In this document: piece by piece, positions 17,274-24,917 of the stretch
Position numbering within the stretch: the stretch's first letter is position 1
How the letters are laid out: every line of letters starts with the position of its first letter
From: Oscillospiraceae bacterium
GTDB taxonomy: Bacteria; Bacillota; Clostridia; Oscillospirales; JAAYXM01
NCBI GenBank assembly: GCA_017559985.1
Contig: JAFYPW010000013.1
Coordinates: forward strand, 1 to 49,110
DNA length: 49,110 nt
Direction: 5' to 3'
The notes under the pieces: generated by a model
The model's database searches: none
Told to the model about the DNA's origin: nothing
The model's input: the letters and a program-made list of their open reading frames with translations, nothing else
Program-made: the position numbers and the translations under genes

Positions 17274-19928
17274 ATGAAAATAATGGTCATTGACGGGAAC
17301 AGTATAGTAAACCGTGCGTTTTACGGAGTGCGACCGCTGACGAATGCAGAGGGGCTCAATACAAACGCGATATACGGTTTTCTGTCTATTTATTTCAAAA
17401 TACTTGAAGAGGTTAAGCCCGACGGCGTATGCGTCGCGTTTGACCTTAAAAAACCTACCTTTCGCCACCTGAAATATGAAGGATATAAGGCGAACCGCAA
17501 GGGTATGCCCGATGAGCTTGCCGAGCAGATGCAGCCGCTCAAAGAGGTTCTGGATGCGATGAACCTTCTTCGCATGGAGTGCGAGGGCTTTGAGGCGGAT
17601 GATATCATAGGCACGGTCAGCCGCATCTGCAAGGATAACGGCGACGAGTGCGTCATCGTCACGGGGGACCGCGACAGCTTCCAGCTTATAGAAAACGAGG
17701 GGACAAATGTTCTGCTTGTTTCATCAAAAATGGGAAGAACCGAAACAACACTCTATAACGGAGCGGAGCTTCTTATGAAATACGGTCTTCCGGCAGAGCT
17801 TATGCGCGACCTAAAAGCACTTATGGGTGATGCTTCCGATAATATCCCCGGAGTTTCCGGAATAGGCGAGAAGACAGCGCTCGAGCTCGTTTCGCGCTTT
17901 GGAGATATTGATAAGATATATGAAAATATTGATTCTCCCGACATCCGGGAAGCGGTCAGGAAAAAGCTTTTGGCAGGGCGCGAGAGCGCATATCTTTCAA
18001 AATGGCTCGGAACAATAGCGCAGGATGCCCCGATAGAGTTTGCAGCATCACTTGCTCTCCTGCGCGACTTTGATAACGATAAATTATACAAGCTTTTTGC
18101 ACGCCTTGAATTCAAGAGCTTTATAACGCGTTTTTCTCTCCACGCACCCGAAATAGCGGATGAGTCTGCGGCAATGGAACAGAAAAAGCTTTTGCGTGTT
18201 TTTGTAAAGAGCGAGGCAGAGCTTGAAAAGATAAAATCCGCACTTTCCGGCAAAGCGTGCGCAGTGTATGTAAACGAAGGCCTTTCGGCAATATCCGTCT
18301 CCGACGGCGAAAGAGTTTTTTCTGTTGCACTCTGTGATGTTGCGGAAAACAGCTTCCGCGACTTTTTGAGATTTGTCTTTTCTGATGCGGTAAGAAAAAC
18401 GGTTCACAACAAAAAATCACTCCGCGAAAAGCTTCGCGGAGAGGGAATTGAGCTTTCAGGCGTGGAATTTGACACGGCTCTTGCAGCATACGTCTCAGAC
18501 CCCGCCCGAAAGAGATATGACATCGTTTCCGTGTCGCATATGTTCGGGCTTGACCTTGATGCGGCGTATGAGAGAAGTGAGGATGAAACAAATTTTTCTC
18601 CGCTCACGGGAAGCGAGGCGGGGCTTTCTGCCGTTTCGGACATATGTGAAGCTATGACAACGCTTTACGATGAGATGATAAAAAAGCTTCGGGCAGACGG
18701 TGAGGAAGGCTTGTACTTTGATATTGAAATGCCGCTTTGCGATGTCCTTTCGGATATGGAAGAAGCCGGAATAAAGGTTGACAGAAAAGAGCTTGAAAGT
18801 TTCGGCGAAGTGCTTTCAAATCAGATAGAAGCCCTTGAAAATGAAATATACAGTATCGCGGGGGAAAAGTTTAATATACTATCTCCGAAACAGCTTGGTG
18901 AAATTCTTTTTGAAAAGCTTGGGATCCCGCCGATAAAGAAAACAAAGACGGGGTATTCAACGGATGCCGAGGTTTTAGAAAAGCTTTGCCACCGTCATGA
19001 TATAATACCGCCCATACTTGAATACAGAAAATATGCAAAGCTTAAATCGACTTATGCCGATGGTCTTGTGCGTTTTATTTCAGAAAAAGACGGCCGCATT
19101 CATACAACTTTCCAGCAGATGGTCACGGCGACCGGGCGCATAAGCTCCACGGACCCGAATTTGCAGAACATTCCGATAAGAAGTGAGCTTGGCGGCGAGG
19201 TGCGCAAGATGTTCATTCCCGAAAATGAGGAGATGTGCTTTATCGACGCTGACTATTCGCAGATAGAGCTTCGCGTTCTTGCCCACATAACGGGTGATGA
19301 GGAGATGTGCCGTGCCTTCCGTAACGGTGAGGATGTCCATACAAGAACTGCTTCGGAGGTTTTCGGAGTTCCGGCAGACGAGGTAACGGGCGAGATGCGC
19401 AGGGTTTCAAAGGCTGTCAATTTCGGCATAGTATACGGCATATCGGAGTTTTCCCTTGCTGACGACATAGGCGTAAGCCGTGCTGAGGCAAAACGGTATA
19501 TGGAGGCGTATTTTGCACATTTTTCGGGTGTGCAGGCATATATGAAGGAAATAGTTGAATGTGCACGGCGCGACGGATACGTAACCACAATGTTCGGTCG
19601 CCGTCGCTATATCCCCGAAATTTCCTCAAAGAACTTCAATATCCGCTCGTTCGGTGAGCGCGTTGCGCTCAATGCGCCCATACAGGGCAGTGCCGCCGAC
19701 ATAATAAAGATTGCGATGATACGCGTTGCAAAGAGATTGCGCGAGAGCGGGCTTTCAGCACGGCTTGTCTTGCAGGTTCACGACGAGCTTATAGTTGAGT
19801 CGTCAAAAAAGGACGCGCAATCCGCGGCAAAAATTCTCCGCGAGGAGATGGAAAACGCTTGTTCGCTTTCCGTGCCGCTTTGTGCGGATGCGGGAATCGG
19901 GGAGACCTGGTATGATGCAAAAAAGTGA
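17274..19928 (+). CDS. polA: DNA polymerase I
   Basis: This family A polymerase of 884 residues fills gaps and removes RNA primers. The N-terminal 5' nuclease domain is intact (VIVTGDRDSFQL, and GDASDNIPGVSGIGEKTA). The middle 3'-5' exonuclease-like domain (about 300-470) is degenerate: the first DxE motif reads YVNEG, so proofreading is probably lost, as in Bacillus Pol I. The polymerase motifs are complete: motif A DYSQIELRVLAH, motif B RRVSKAVNFGIVYG and motif C VHDELIVE. It overlaps rimI by 17 bp. Confidence 0.96.
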   Translation: MKIMVIDGNSIVNRAFYGVRPLTNAEGLNTNAIYGFLSIYFKILEEVKPDGVCVAFDLKKPTFRHLKYEGYKANRKGMPDELAEQMQPLKEVLDAMNLLRMECEGFEADDIIGTVSRICKDNGDECVIVTGDRDSFQLIENEGTNVLLVSSKMGRTETTLYNGAELLMKYGLPAELMRDLKALMGDASDNIPGVSGIGEKTALELVSRFGDIDKIYENIDSPDIREAVRKKLLAGRESAYLSKWLGTIAQDAPIEFAASLALLRDFDNDKLYKLFARLEFKSFITRFSLHAPEIADESAAMEQKKLLRVFVKSEAELEKIKSALSGKACAVYVNEGLSAISVSDGERVFSVALCDVAENSFRDFLRFVFSDAVRKTVHNKKSLREKLRGEGIELSGVEFDTALAAYVSDPARKRYDIVSVSHMFGLDLDAAYERSEDETNFSPLTGSEAGLSAVSDICEAMTTLYDEMIKKLRADGEEGLYFDIEMPLCDVLSDMEEAGIKVDRKELESFGEVLSNQIEALENEIYSIAGEKFNILSPKQLGEILFEKLGIPPIKKTKTGYSTDAEVLEKLCHRHDIIPPILEYRKYAKLKSTYADGLVRFISEKDGRIHTTFQQMVTATGRISSTDPNLQNIPIRSELGGEVRKMFIPENEEMCFIDADYSQIELRVLAHITGDEEMCRAFRNGEDVHTRTASEVFGVPADEVTGEMRRVSKAVNFGIVYGISEFSLADDIGVSRAEAKRYMEAYFAHFSGVQAYMKEIVECARRDGYVTTMFGRRRYIPEISSKNFNIRSFGERVALNAPIQGSAADIIKIAMIRVAKRLRESGLSARLVLQVHDELIVESSKKDAQSAAKILREEMENACSLSVPLCADAGIGETWYDAKK

Positions 19929-20364
19929 TTTAAATATAAGATTTGCCACTGTGGAGGACATCTCCGCCATTGCTTTGATTGAACGGGAATGCTTTTTTTC
20001 TCCGTGGAGCGAAAAAGCAATATCCGACACGATGTGCCGCCAGGAGAGTATCTTCCTTGTTGCGGAAGCGGGCGGTGAAATCTGCGGTTATATAGGCTGT
20101 TATTATGTCCTTGATGAGGGGTATATTACAAACGTTGCGGTGAGTGAGAGTTTCAGACGTCGCGGCATCGCAAAAAAGCTTATAGAGGAGCTTATCCTTC
20201 GCGCAAGAAAGCTTGAGCTTTCGTTTGTTACACTTGAAGTGAGAAGCAAAAATGAGCCGGCAATTTCGCTTTATAAAGGACTCGGCTTCTGCGATGTGGG
20301 ACTTCGCCCGCGGTTTTATCACGACCCGGACGATGATGCCCGACTTATGACATTTTATATATGA
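19912..20364 (+). CDS. rimI: Ribosomal protein alanine N-acetyltransferase-like GNAT protein
   Basis: This GNAT acetyltransferase of about 150 residues is probably RimI, which acetylates the N-terminal alanine of ribosomal protein S18. It shows the RimI-like [15 protein letters not shown] opening, the acetyl-CoA loop ([15 protein letters not shown]) and the [13 protein letters not shown] segment. The start is ATG 19912 or 19915 behind GGGGAG, inside the 3' end of polA. The gene lies just before tsaD, the usual Firmicutes neighbour. The substrate is inferred from that context. Confidence 0.88.
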   Translation: MMQKSDLNIRFATVEDISAIALIERECFFSPWSEKAISDTMCRQESIFLVAEAGGEICGYIGCYYVLDEGYITNVAVSESFRRRGIAKKLIEELILRARKLELSFVTLEVRSKNEPAISLYKGLGFCDVGLRPRFYHDPDDDARLMTFYI

Positions 20365-20377
20365 AAGGAATAAACCG

Positions 20378-21384
20378 ATGATAATTCTTGCGATAGAAAG
20401 CTCCTGTGATGAGACTGCGGTTGCAATAGTCCGTGACGGCAGAGAGATTTTATCCGATGCCATACTTTCGCAGGCGGATATGCACGCGCTCTATGGCGGG
20501 GTTGTGCCTGAGATTGCGTCAAGAAAGCATATTGAGTGCATAAGCGCACTTACGGACAAAGCGTTTCTGGACGCAAACCTCACAAAGGACGACATTGACG
20601 CTGTTGCGGTTACATATGCCCCCGGTCTTATCGGCGCACTTCTTGTTGGTGTCGGTTTTGCAAAGTCTCTTGCGTTTTCGCTTGGAAAGCCGCTCATCCC
20701 GGTTCATCATATACGCGGGCATATTGCGGCAAATTACCTGGCTTTTCCTGAGCTTGAACCGCCGTTTATCTGCCTTGTCGCATCGGGCGGACACACACTT
20801 ATAGTTGATGTAAAAGACTACACGGAGTTTGAAATTCTCGGCTCAACGCGTGACGATGCGGCGGGAGAAGCTTTTGACAAGTGCGCAAGGGTACTCGGCC
20901 TCGGCTATCCCGGCGGAGCAAAAATAGACGCTCTTGCACGAGGGGAGACCCCGAAAAATATAAGCTTCCGCGCGCAAACATTGACGGAGCAGAGCTCGAT
21001 ATGTCCTTCTCCGGACTTAAAACATCGGTTATAAACCTTGCCCATCGCGCAGAGCAGCTCGGCGAGAAAATAGACCGCCCGTCGCTTGCGGCATCGTTCT
21101 GTGCCGCGGTATGCGACGCGATAGTACCGAGGACTCTGTCTGCCGCAAAGCTTTGCGGCAGGGAAAAGATTGCAATTTCCGGAGGCGTTGCGGCAAATTC
21201 TTTCCTGCGTGAGAGATTTGAAAAAGACGCAAAAAGTTCAAAAATTGAACTGTTTTTCCCTCCGCTTTCACTTTGCGGAGACAACGGGGCGATGATAGGC
21301 GCACAGGCCTTTTTCGAGTTTTTACAAGGAAATATCGCAAAAAGCGACTTGAATGCACGCGCAACACTTCCGATTGATTTTTAA
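20378..21384 (+). pseudogene. tsaD: tRNA N6-adenosine threonylcarbamoyltransferase, interrupted by a -1 frameshift in a G run
   Basis: TsaD transfers the threonylcarbamoyl group to A37 of ANN-decoding tRNAs and is essential in most bacteria. The first frame (20378 to about 20941) gives a normal N-terminus with ESSCDETA, the metal motif HIRGH and SGGHT. It then hits GGGG at 20942-20945 and runs into a stop at 21034. The next frame carries the rest from [15 protein letters not shown] and [10 protein letters not shown] to the end. One extra G (CGA GGG GGA GAC) restores a full protein of about 335 residues with normal family sequence throughout. A sequencing error is more likely than true loss; programmed frameshifting is possible but unsupported. 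The ATG follows AAAGGAA. Confidence 0.92.
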
Positions 21385-21510
21385 AGACAAAATTCAACGG
21401 TGTTATGTAAACCATATAGCCTGTTTTCGGAAATGCGAAAAATGCGTTTGCAGAACTTCAAGAAAATTCCAAAAAAGCTGAAAAGCATTAGTACCACTTG
21501 TTTTGAGGGT

Positions 21511-21540
21511 TGTGGAAAAACCTGTGGAAAATGTGGATAA
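21511..21540 (-). promoter_or_regulatory. Cluster of three DnaA-box-like sites
   Basis: Read on the minus strand, TTATCCACA (21532-21540) is a perfect consensus DnaA box. It is joined directly to TTTTCCACA (21523-21531), and a second TTTTCCACA lies at 21511-21519. All three point the same way within 30 bp. AT-rich DNA lies downstream. No dnaA or dnaN gene is near, so the role (secondary DnaA-binding cluster, DnaA-controlled promoter or origin part) is open. Confidence 0.6.
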
Positions 21541-21824
21541 CTATTTGTAAAACATATTATTACAAAAATTTACGTAAACCGATTTGGGAAAAATTCACAA
21601 TAATTTACACCTGATGAAATGTGTTTTACAACCCGCGAAAATAGCTGTTTTTTTAATTTTGGAGAACGAAAACAAGGCAAATGAAAAAATCGCGGCAGGT
21701 AAAAAATTCAAATAAATGGAAGTAATTTACTGTTAAAAAATGTAAGTTTTTTTAGTGATTACTAATTGTAATATTGTTATCAAAAAGTCCTTTTTTAAAA
21801 AAGATGTCAGACGCTGCTGTCAAG

Positions 21825-21853
21825 TTGACAAAAAAAGAGATGTATATTAAAAT
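21825..21853 (+). promoter_or_regulatory. SigA-type promoter of the dehydrogenase-rex-SLH run
   Basis: TTGACA (21825-21830) and TAAAAT (21848-21853) are separated by 17 bp. The expected start is near 21860, leaving a short leader with AAGGAGAG before the ATG at 21883. I did not find a clear Rex operator overlapping it. Confidence 0.78.
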
Positions 21854-21882
21854 TATTCTAATATTGTAAGGAGAGATTTACT

Positions 21883-23028
21883 ATGGAAAACACAATGAAG
21901 CAGTTTGAGAAAATTATCGAGCTTCAGCTTAAAAGAGTTGAGGCGATGAAGAAAGAAAACGACTTTGTCGACTATAAATCGCTTCCGAAGCTTGTTATAG
22001 GCGTGTGTGGCGGCGACGGGATAGGTCCTGCCATTACAAAAGAGGCACAGCGCGTTCTCGAATTCCTTTTGAAAGACAAGGTGGACTCGGGCAAAGTGGA
22101 ATTCCGCGTAATAGATGGTCTTACCATTGAGAACCGTGTTGCGGCAGGAAAAGCAATACCGGACGATGTTCTTGCCGAGCTTAAAGCCTGTGATGTAATT
22201 TTAAAGGGCCCGACGACGACCCCGCGTGCAGGCGACCCGTGGCCGAACATCGAAAGCGCAAACGTCGCTATGAGAAAAGAGCTTGACCTTTTTGCAAATA
22301 TGCGTCCGGTCAAGGTTCCGAGTGAAGGAATCGACTGGATGTTCTTCCGCGAGAATACCGAGGGCGGTTATGCTGTCGGAAGTATGGGCGTCAATGTTAC
22401 GGACGACCTTGCAATCGACTTTACCGTCGCAACAACACAGGGCTGTGATAGAATAGCAGAGCTTGCATTTGCATATGCAGAGCGTATGGGAAAGACGCGC
22501 GTTACGGCAGTAACGAAGGCAAACGTCATAAAGACGACAGACGGAAAGTTTTTAGATGCCTGCAAGAGAGTTGCGGCAAAGTATCCGGAAATTGCGTTTG
22601 ATGACTGGTACATAGACATTATGACGGCAAAGCTCGTTGATACGAAGCGCCGCCGCGATTTCCAGGTTATGGTTCTTCCGAATCTTTATGGCGATATCCT
22701 CACAGATGAGGCAGCGGAATTCCAGGGCGGTGTAGGTACTGCCGGAAGTGCGAATGTGGGTAAGAAGTATGCTATGTTTGAAGCTATCCACGGCTCGGCA
22801 CCGAGAATGGTTGCAGAGGGACGTGACAAGTATGCAGACCCGTGCAGTATGCTTCGTGCATCTGTTATGCTTCTCGAACACATCGGAGAAGTTGAGCTTT
22901 CAGAAAAGCTTTCCCGTGCACTTGATATATGTATGTATGAAGAAAAGAAGCTTAAAGTGACAGGACGTTCTGACGGCGCAACCTGTGCTGAATTTGCAGA
23001 CTATGTAATGTCAAAGCTTGACAGATAG
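21883..23028 (+). CDS. Isocitrate/isopropylmalate-family NAD(P)-dependent dehydrogenase, probably isocitrate dehydrogenase
   Basis: This beta-decarboxylating dehydrogenase of 381 residues oxidises a 2-hydroxyacid such as isocitrate. Family marks include SANVAMRKELDLFANMRPVK, the RENTEGGY segment (the form seen in isocitrate rather than isopropylmalate dehydrogenases), TKANVIKTTDGKF, NLYGDILTDEAA and the cofactor region around IHGSAPR. An N-terminal extension of about 35 residues precedes the Rossmann start (LVIGVCGGDGIGPAI). It is 11 bp upstream of rex, which ties it to redox balance. Homoisocitrate or tartrate dehydrogenase activity cannot be excluded. Confidence 0.82.
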   Translation: MENTMKQFEKIIELQLKRVEAMKKENDFVDYKSLPKLVIGVCGGDGIGPAITKEAQRVLEFLLKDKVDSGKVEFRVIDGLTIENRVAAGKAIPDDVLAELKACDVILKGPTTTPRAGDPWPNIESANVAMRKELDLFANMRPVKVPSEGIDWMFFRENTEGGYAVGSMGVNVTDDLAIDFTVATTQGCDRIAELAFAYAERMGKTRVTAVTKANVIKTTDGKFLDACKRVAAKYPEIAFDDWYIDIMTAKLVDTKRRRDFQVMVLPNLYGDILTDEAAEFQGGVGTAGSANVGKKYAMFEAIHGSAPRMVAEGRDKYADPCSMLRASVMLLEHIGEVELSEKLSRALDICMYEEKKLKVTGRSDGATCAEFADYVMSKLDR

Positions 23029-23039
23029 GGAGTGTAAAA

Positions 23040-23672
23040 ATGCGAGAGAGATATATTTCGCCGTCTGTAATACGCAGACTTCCGAAGTATCACAGATGTT
23101 TAAAAGAACTTGAAAACAGCGGAATTGTGCGCGTTTCATCGGATGTTCTTGCGAAAAATCTCGGCTTTACCGCATCGCAGGTACGGCAGGATTTTTCCTG
23201 CTTCGGTGAATTCGGGCAGCAGGGCTACGGTTATAATGTATCAAGCCTTCTTGCAGAGATCGCGGGAATAATCGGCGTTGACCGCAACCACAGTGCGGTT
23301 ATAATAGGAGTCGGCAATCTCGGCCGTGCACTTTTAAACAACTTCAAGTTCAAAAACTACGGCTTTGAAATTTCGGCTGCTTTTGATACGGATGAAAACC
23401 TTATCGGTACGGAGATAGGAGATGTCGGAATTCACGACATTGAAAGGATAGAAGAATTTTTCCAAACGTCTCCGTTTGAGGTTGCGATACTTTGTGTTCC
23501 CAAAGCTTTCGTGCGCGATGTTGCGCGTCGGGTTGCAGCTATCGGGGTTTTGGGAATATGGAACTTCACAAATATTGATTTGAGCCTTGAAGAGCTTGGC
23601 GTTGTTGTTGAAAACGTACATTTCGCCGACAGCCTTATGACGCTTTGCTACGAAATTTCAAAAGATAACTGA
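23040..23672 (+). CDS. rex: Redox-sensing transcriptional repressor Rex
   Basis: Rex binds DNA when NADH is low and controls fermentation and respiration genes. The protein has 210 residues. The N-terminal winged helix (SPSVIRRLPKYHRCL, then GFTASQVRQDFSCFGEFG) is followed by a Rossmann NAD-binding domain with VIIGVGNLGRAL, and the C-terminal swapped helix. It is 11 bp after the dehydrogenase gene and 10 bp before an exported protein, so the three probably share a transcript. The pflB gene at the left edge would be a plausible Rex target, but I saw no Rex site in view. Confidence 0.96.
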   Translation: MRERYISPSVIRRLPKYHRCLKELENSGIVRVSSDVLAKNLGFTASQVRQDFSCFGEFGQQGYGYNVSSLLAEIAGIIGVDRNHSAVIIGVGNLGRALLNNFKFKNYGFEISAAFDTDENLIGTEIGDVGIHDIERIEEFFQTSPFEVAILCVPKAFVRDVARRVAAIGVLGIWNFTNIDLSLEELGVVVENVHFADSLMTLCYEISKDN

Positions 23673-23682
23673 GGAGATTGAT

Positions 23683-24822
23683 ATGAAGAGGAGAGTCCGG
23701 GCGGCGGCACTTGTACTTGCTCTTGCTGTTTGCCTCGCTTTTGTTGCGGCGGCATCGGGCGGCACAGCGTCTGACCCCGTTGTTTCAAAATCATATGTTG
23801 ACGGCACGTTCTTTAACAGCGTTATTTCGGCCGCGTCTGAAAAGATTGAGAACGCCGTTTCTTCCTTCAAAACCAAATATGTGCAGAAAGCAGAGGAAAA
23901 AGCTTCCGTTGTGCTTTCAGAGCAAAGTTTTACGGATGCAGTTGCAGCAGCGACACTTCGCGCTCTTCAAAGCGAAGGGAAATATCTTAGCTCATCGAGA
24001 TATATGGAGCCTGTGACCTTGCAGTCGGGCGACGTGATAAGCGCGCAGAGCGGAACAATGATTATGCTCACCTCGGGCAGTGCCTCATGTACCTCGGGCA
24101 GTGTGATAAACATAACCCAGGGTAGAACTATTTCGCAGGGTTCTTCACTCGGTCAGTTTACGGCATTTATGTTTTCCGAGAGCGGAGCAAGAGTTGAGAT
24201 AACTTCAAAAGAAGCAAAGGTGCTTGTCGACGGAAGGTATGCGCTCTCGGAGGGATATAAGGTAAAATATACCGACGAGGCATACGCTCTTAAAAAGCTT
24301 GGCCTTGTAAGAGGTGCGGCAAACGGTATGGAGCTTTACCGCGGAAACACACGTGCCGAGAGCATAACGATGCTCATCCGTCTTCTCGGCGAGGAAGAGG
24401 CGGCACTTGCGACGGACCACCTGCATCCGTTTGGGGATGTTGACGAATGGGCAAAGCGCTATGTGGGCTATGCTTACAGAATGGGATATACAAAGGGCGT
24501 TTCACAGACGCGTTATGACGGCTCGTCAATGACCACGGCAGGGCAGTATATCACATTTATTCTCCGCGCGCTCGGATACAGCGAAAGTGCGGGAGATTTC
24601 AGATATGAAACTGCAATTTCCGATGCTGTAAGGCTTGGTGTAATTGATAGTGCAGTTGCATCGGAGCTTACGGCAGAGCCGCTTCGCCGTGACGGAGTCA
24701 TGCACATTTCTTACCTTGCGATGTCGGCAAAGGTAAAGGGAAGCGAAAGAACGCTTCTTGCAAAGCTCGTTGCAAACGGGGCAGTTTCACAGACTGCTGC
24801 AAACGAATTTTTAAGAAGATAG
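23683..24822 (+). CDS. Exported protein with S-layer-homology-like C-terminal region
   Basis: This secreted protein of 379 residues has a clear signal peptide (RAAALVLALAVCLAFVAAASG). A stalk of about 80 residues may be helical. A Thr/Ser/Gly-rich middle part (SGTMIMLTSGSASC) follows. The last 180 residues resemble SLH repeats: GNTRAESITMLIRLLGE, FGDVDEWAKRYVGYAYRMGY, and TAGQYITFILRALGYSE. SLH domains usually attach proteins to cell-wall polymers. I do not recognise a catalytic domain. It is read from the rex transcript and ended by a terminator at 24828. Confidence 0.78.
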   Translation: MKRRVRAAALVLALAVCLAFVAAASGGTASDPVVSKSYVDGTFFNSVISAASEKIENAVSSFKTKYVQKAEEKASVVLSEQSFTDAVAAATLRALQSEGKYLSSSRYMEPVTLQSGDVISAQSGTMIMLTSGSASCTSGSVINITQGRTISQGSSLGQFTAFMFSESGARVEITSKEAKVLVDGRYALSEGYKVKYTDEAYALKKLGLVRGAANGMELYRGNTRAESITMLIRLLGEEEAALATDHLHPFGDVDEWAKRYVGYAYRMGYTKGVSQTRYDGSSMTTAGQYITFILRALGYSESAGDFRYETAISDAVRLGVIDSAVASELTAEPLRRDGVMHISYLAMSAKVKGSERTLLAKLVANGAVSQTAANEFLRR

Positions 24823-24827
24823 AAATG

Positions 24828-24866
24828 AAAGACACACGGGATGAAAAAACGTGTGTCTTTATATTT
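24828..24866 (+). terminator. Terminator after the SLH-like gene
   Basis: The stem AAAGACACACG / CGTGTGTCTTT (24828-24838 and 24850-24860) has an 11-base loop and is followed by ATATTT. It starts 5 bp after the stop codon. The T tract is short. Confidence 0.72.
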
Positions 24867-24917
24867 GCTTCGCGGTGTATAATATGATAAAATCAAAGGG
24901 ATATGAGGTGAGAAAAT

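Larger units (their letters stand above)
21385..21882. other. Long AT-rich non-coding gap between tsaD and the dehydrogenase gene
   Basis: This 498-bp gap is the longest gene-free stretch in the window. I see no credible reading frame, tRNA or rRNA. It holds three DnaA-box-like sites (21511-21540), AT-rich flanks, a 14-bp palindrome CTTTTTTAAAAAAG at 21790-21803 and the promoter for the next gene. No tsaD terminator with a clear stem and T run is visible. Confidence 0.7.

Noticed and set aside
21760..21800. Rex operator upstream of the dehydrogenase gene
   Set aside because: TTGTTATCAAAAA resembles one half-site, but the matching inverted half is missing.
21385..21882. Chromosomal origin of replication
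   Set aside because: Three DnaA boxes alone are not enough. There is no dnaA, dnaN or rpmH nearby and no clear unwinding element, so I report only a box cluster.
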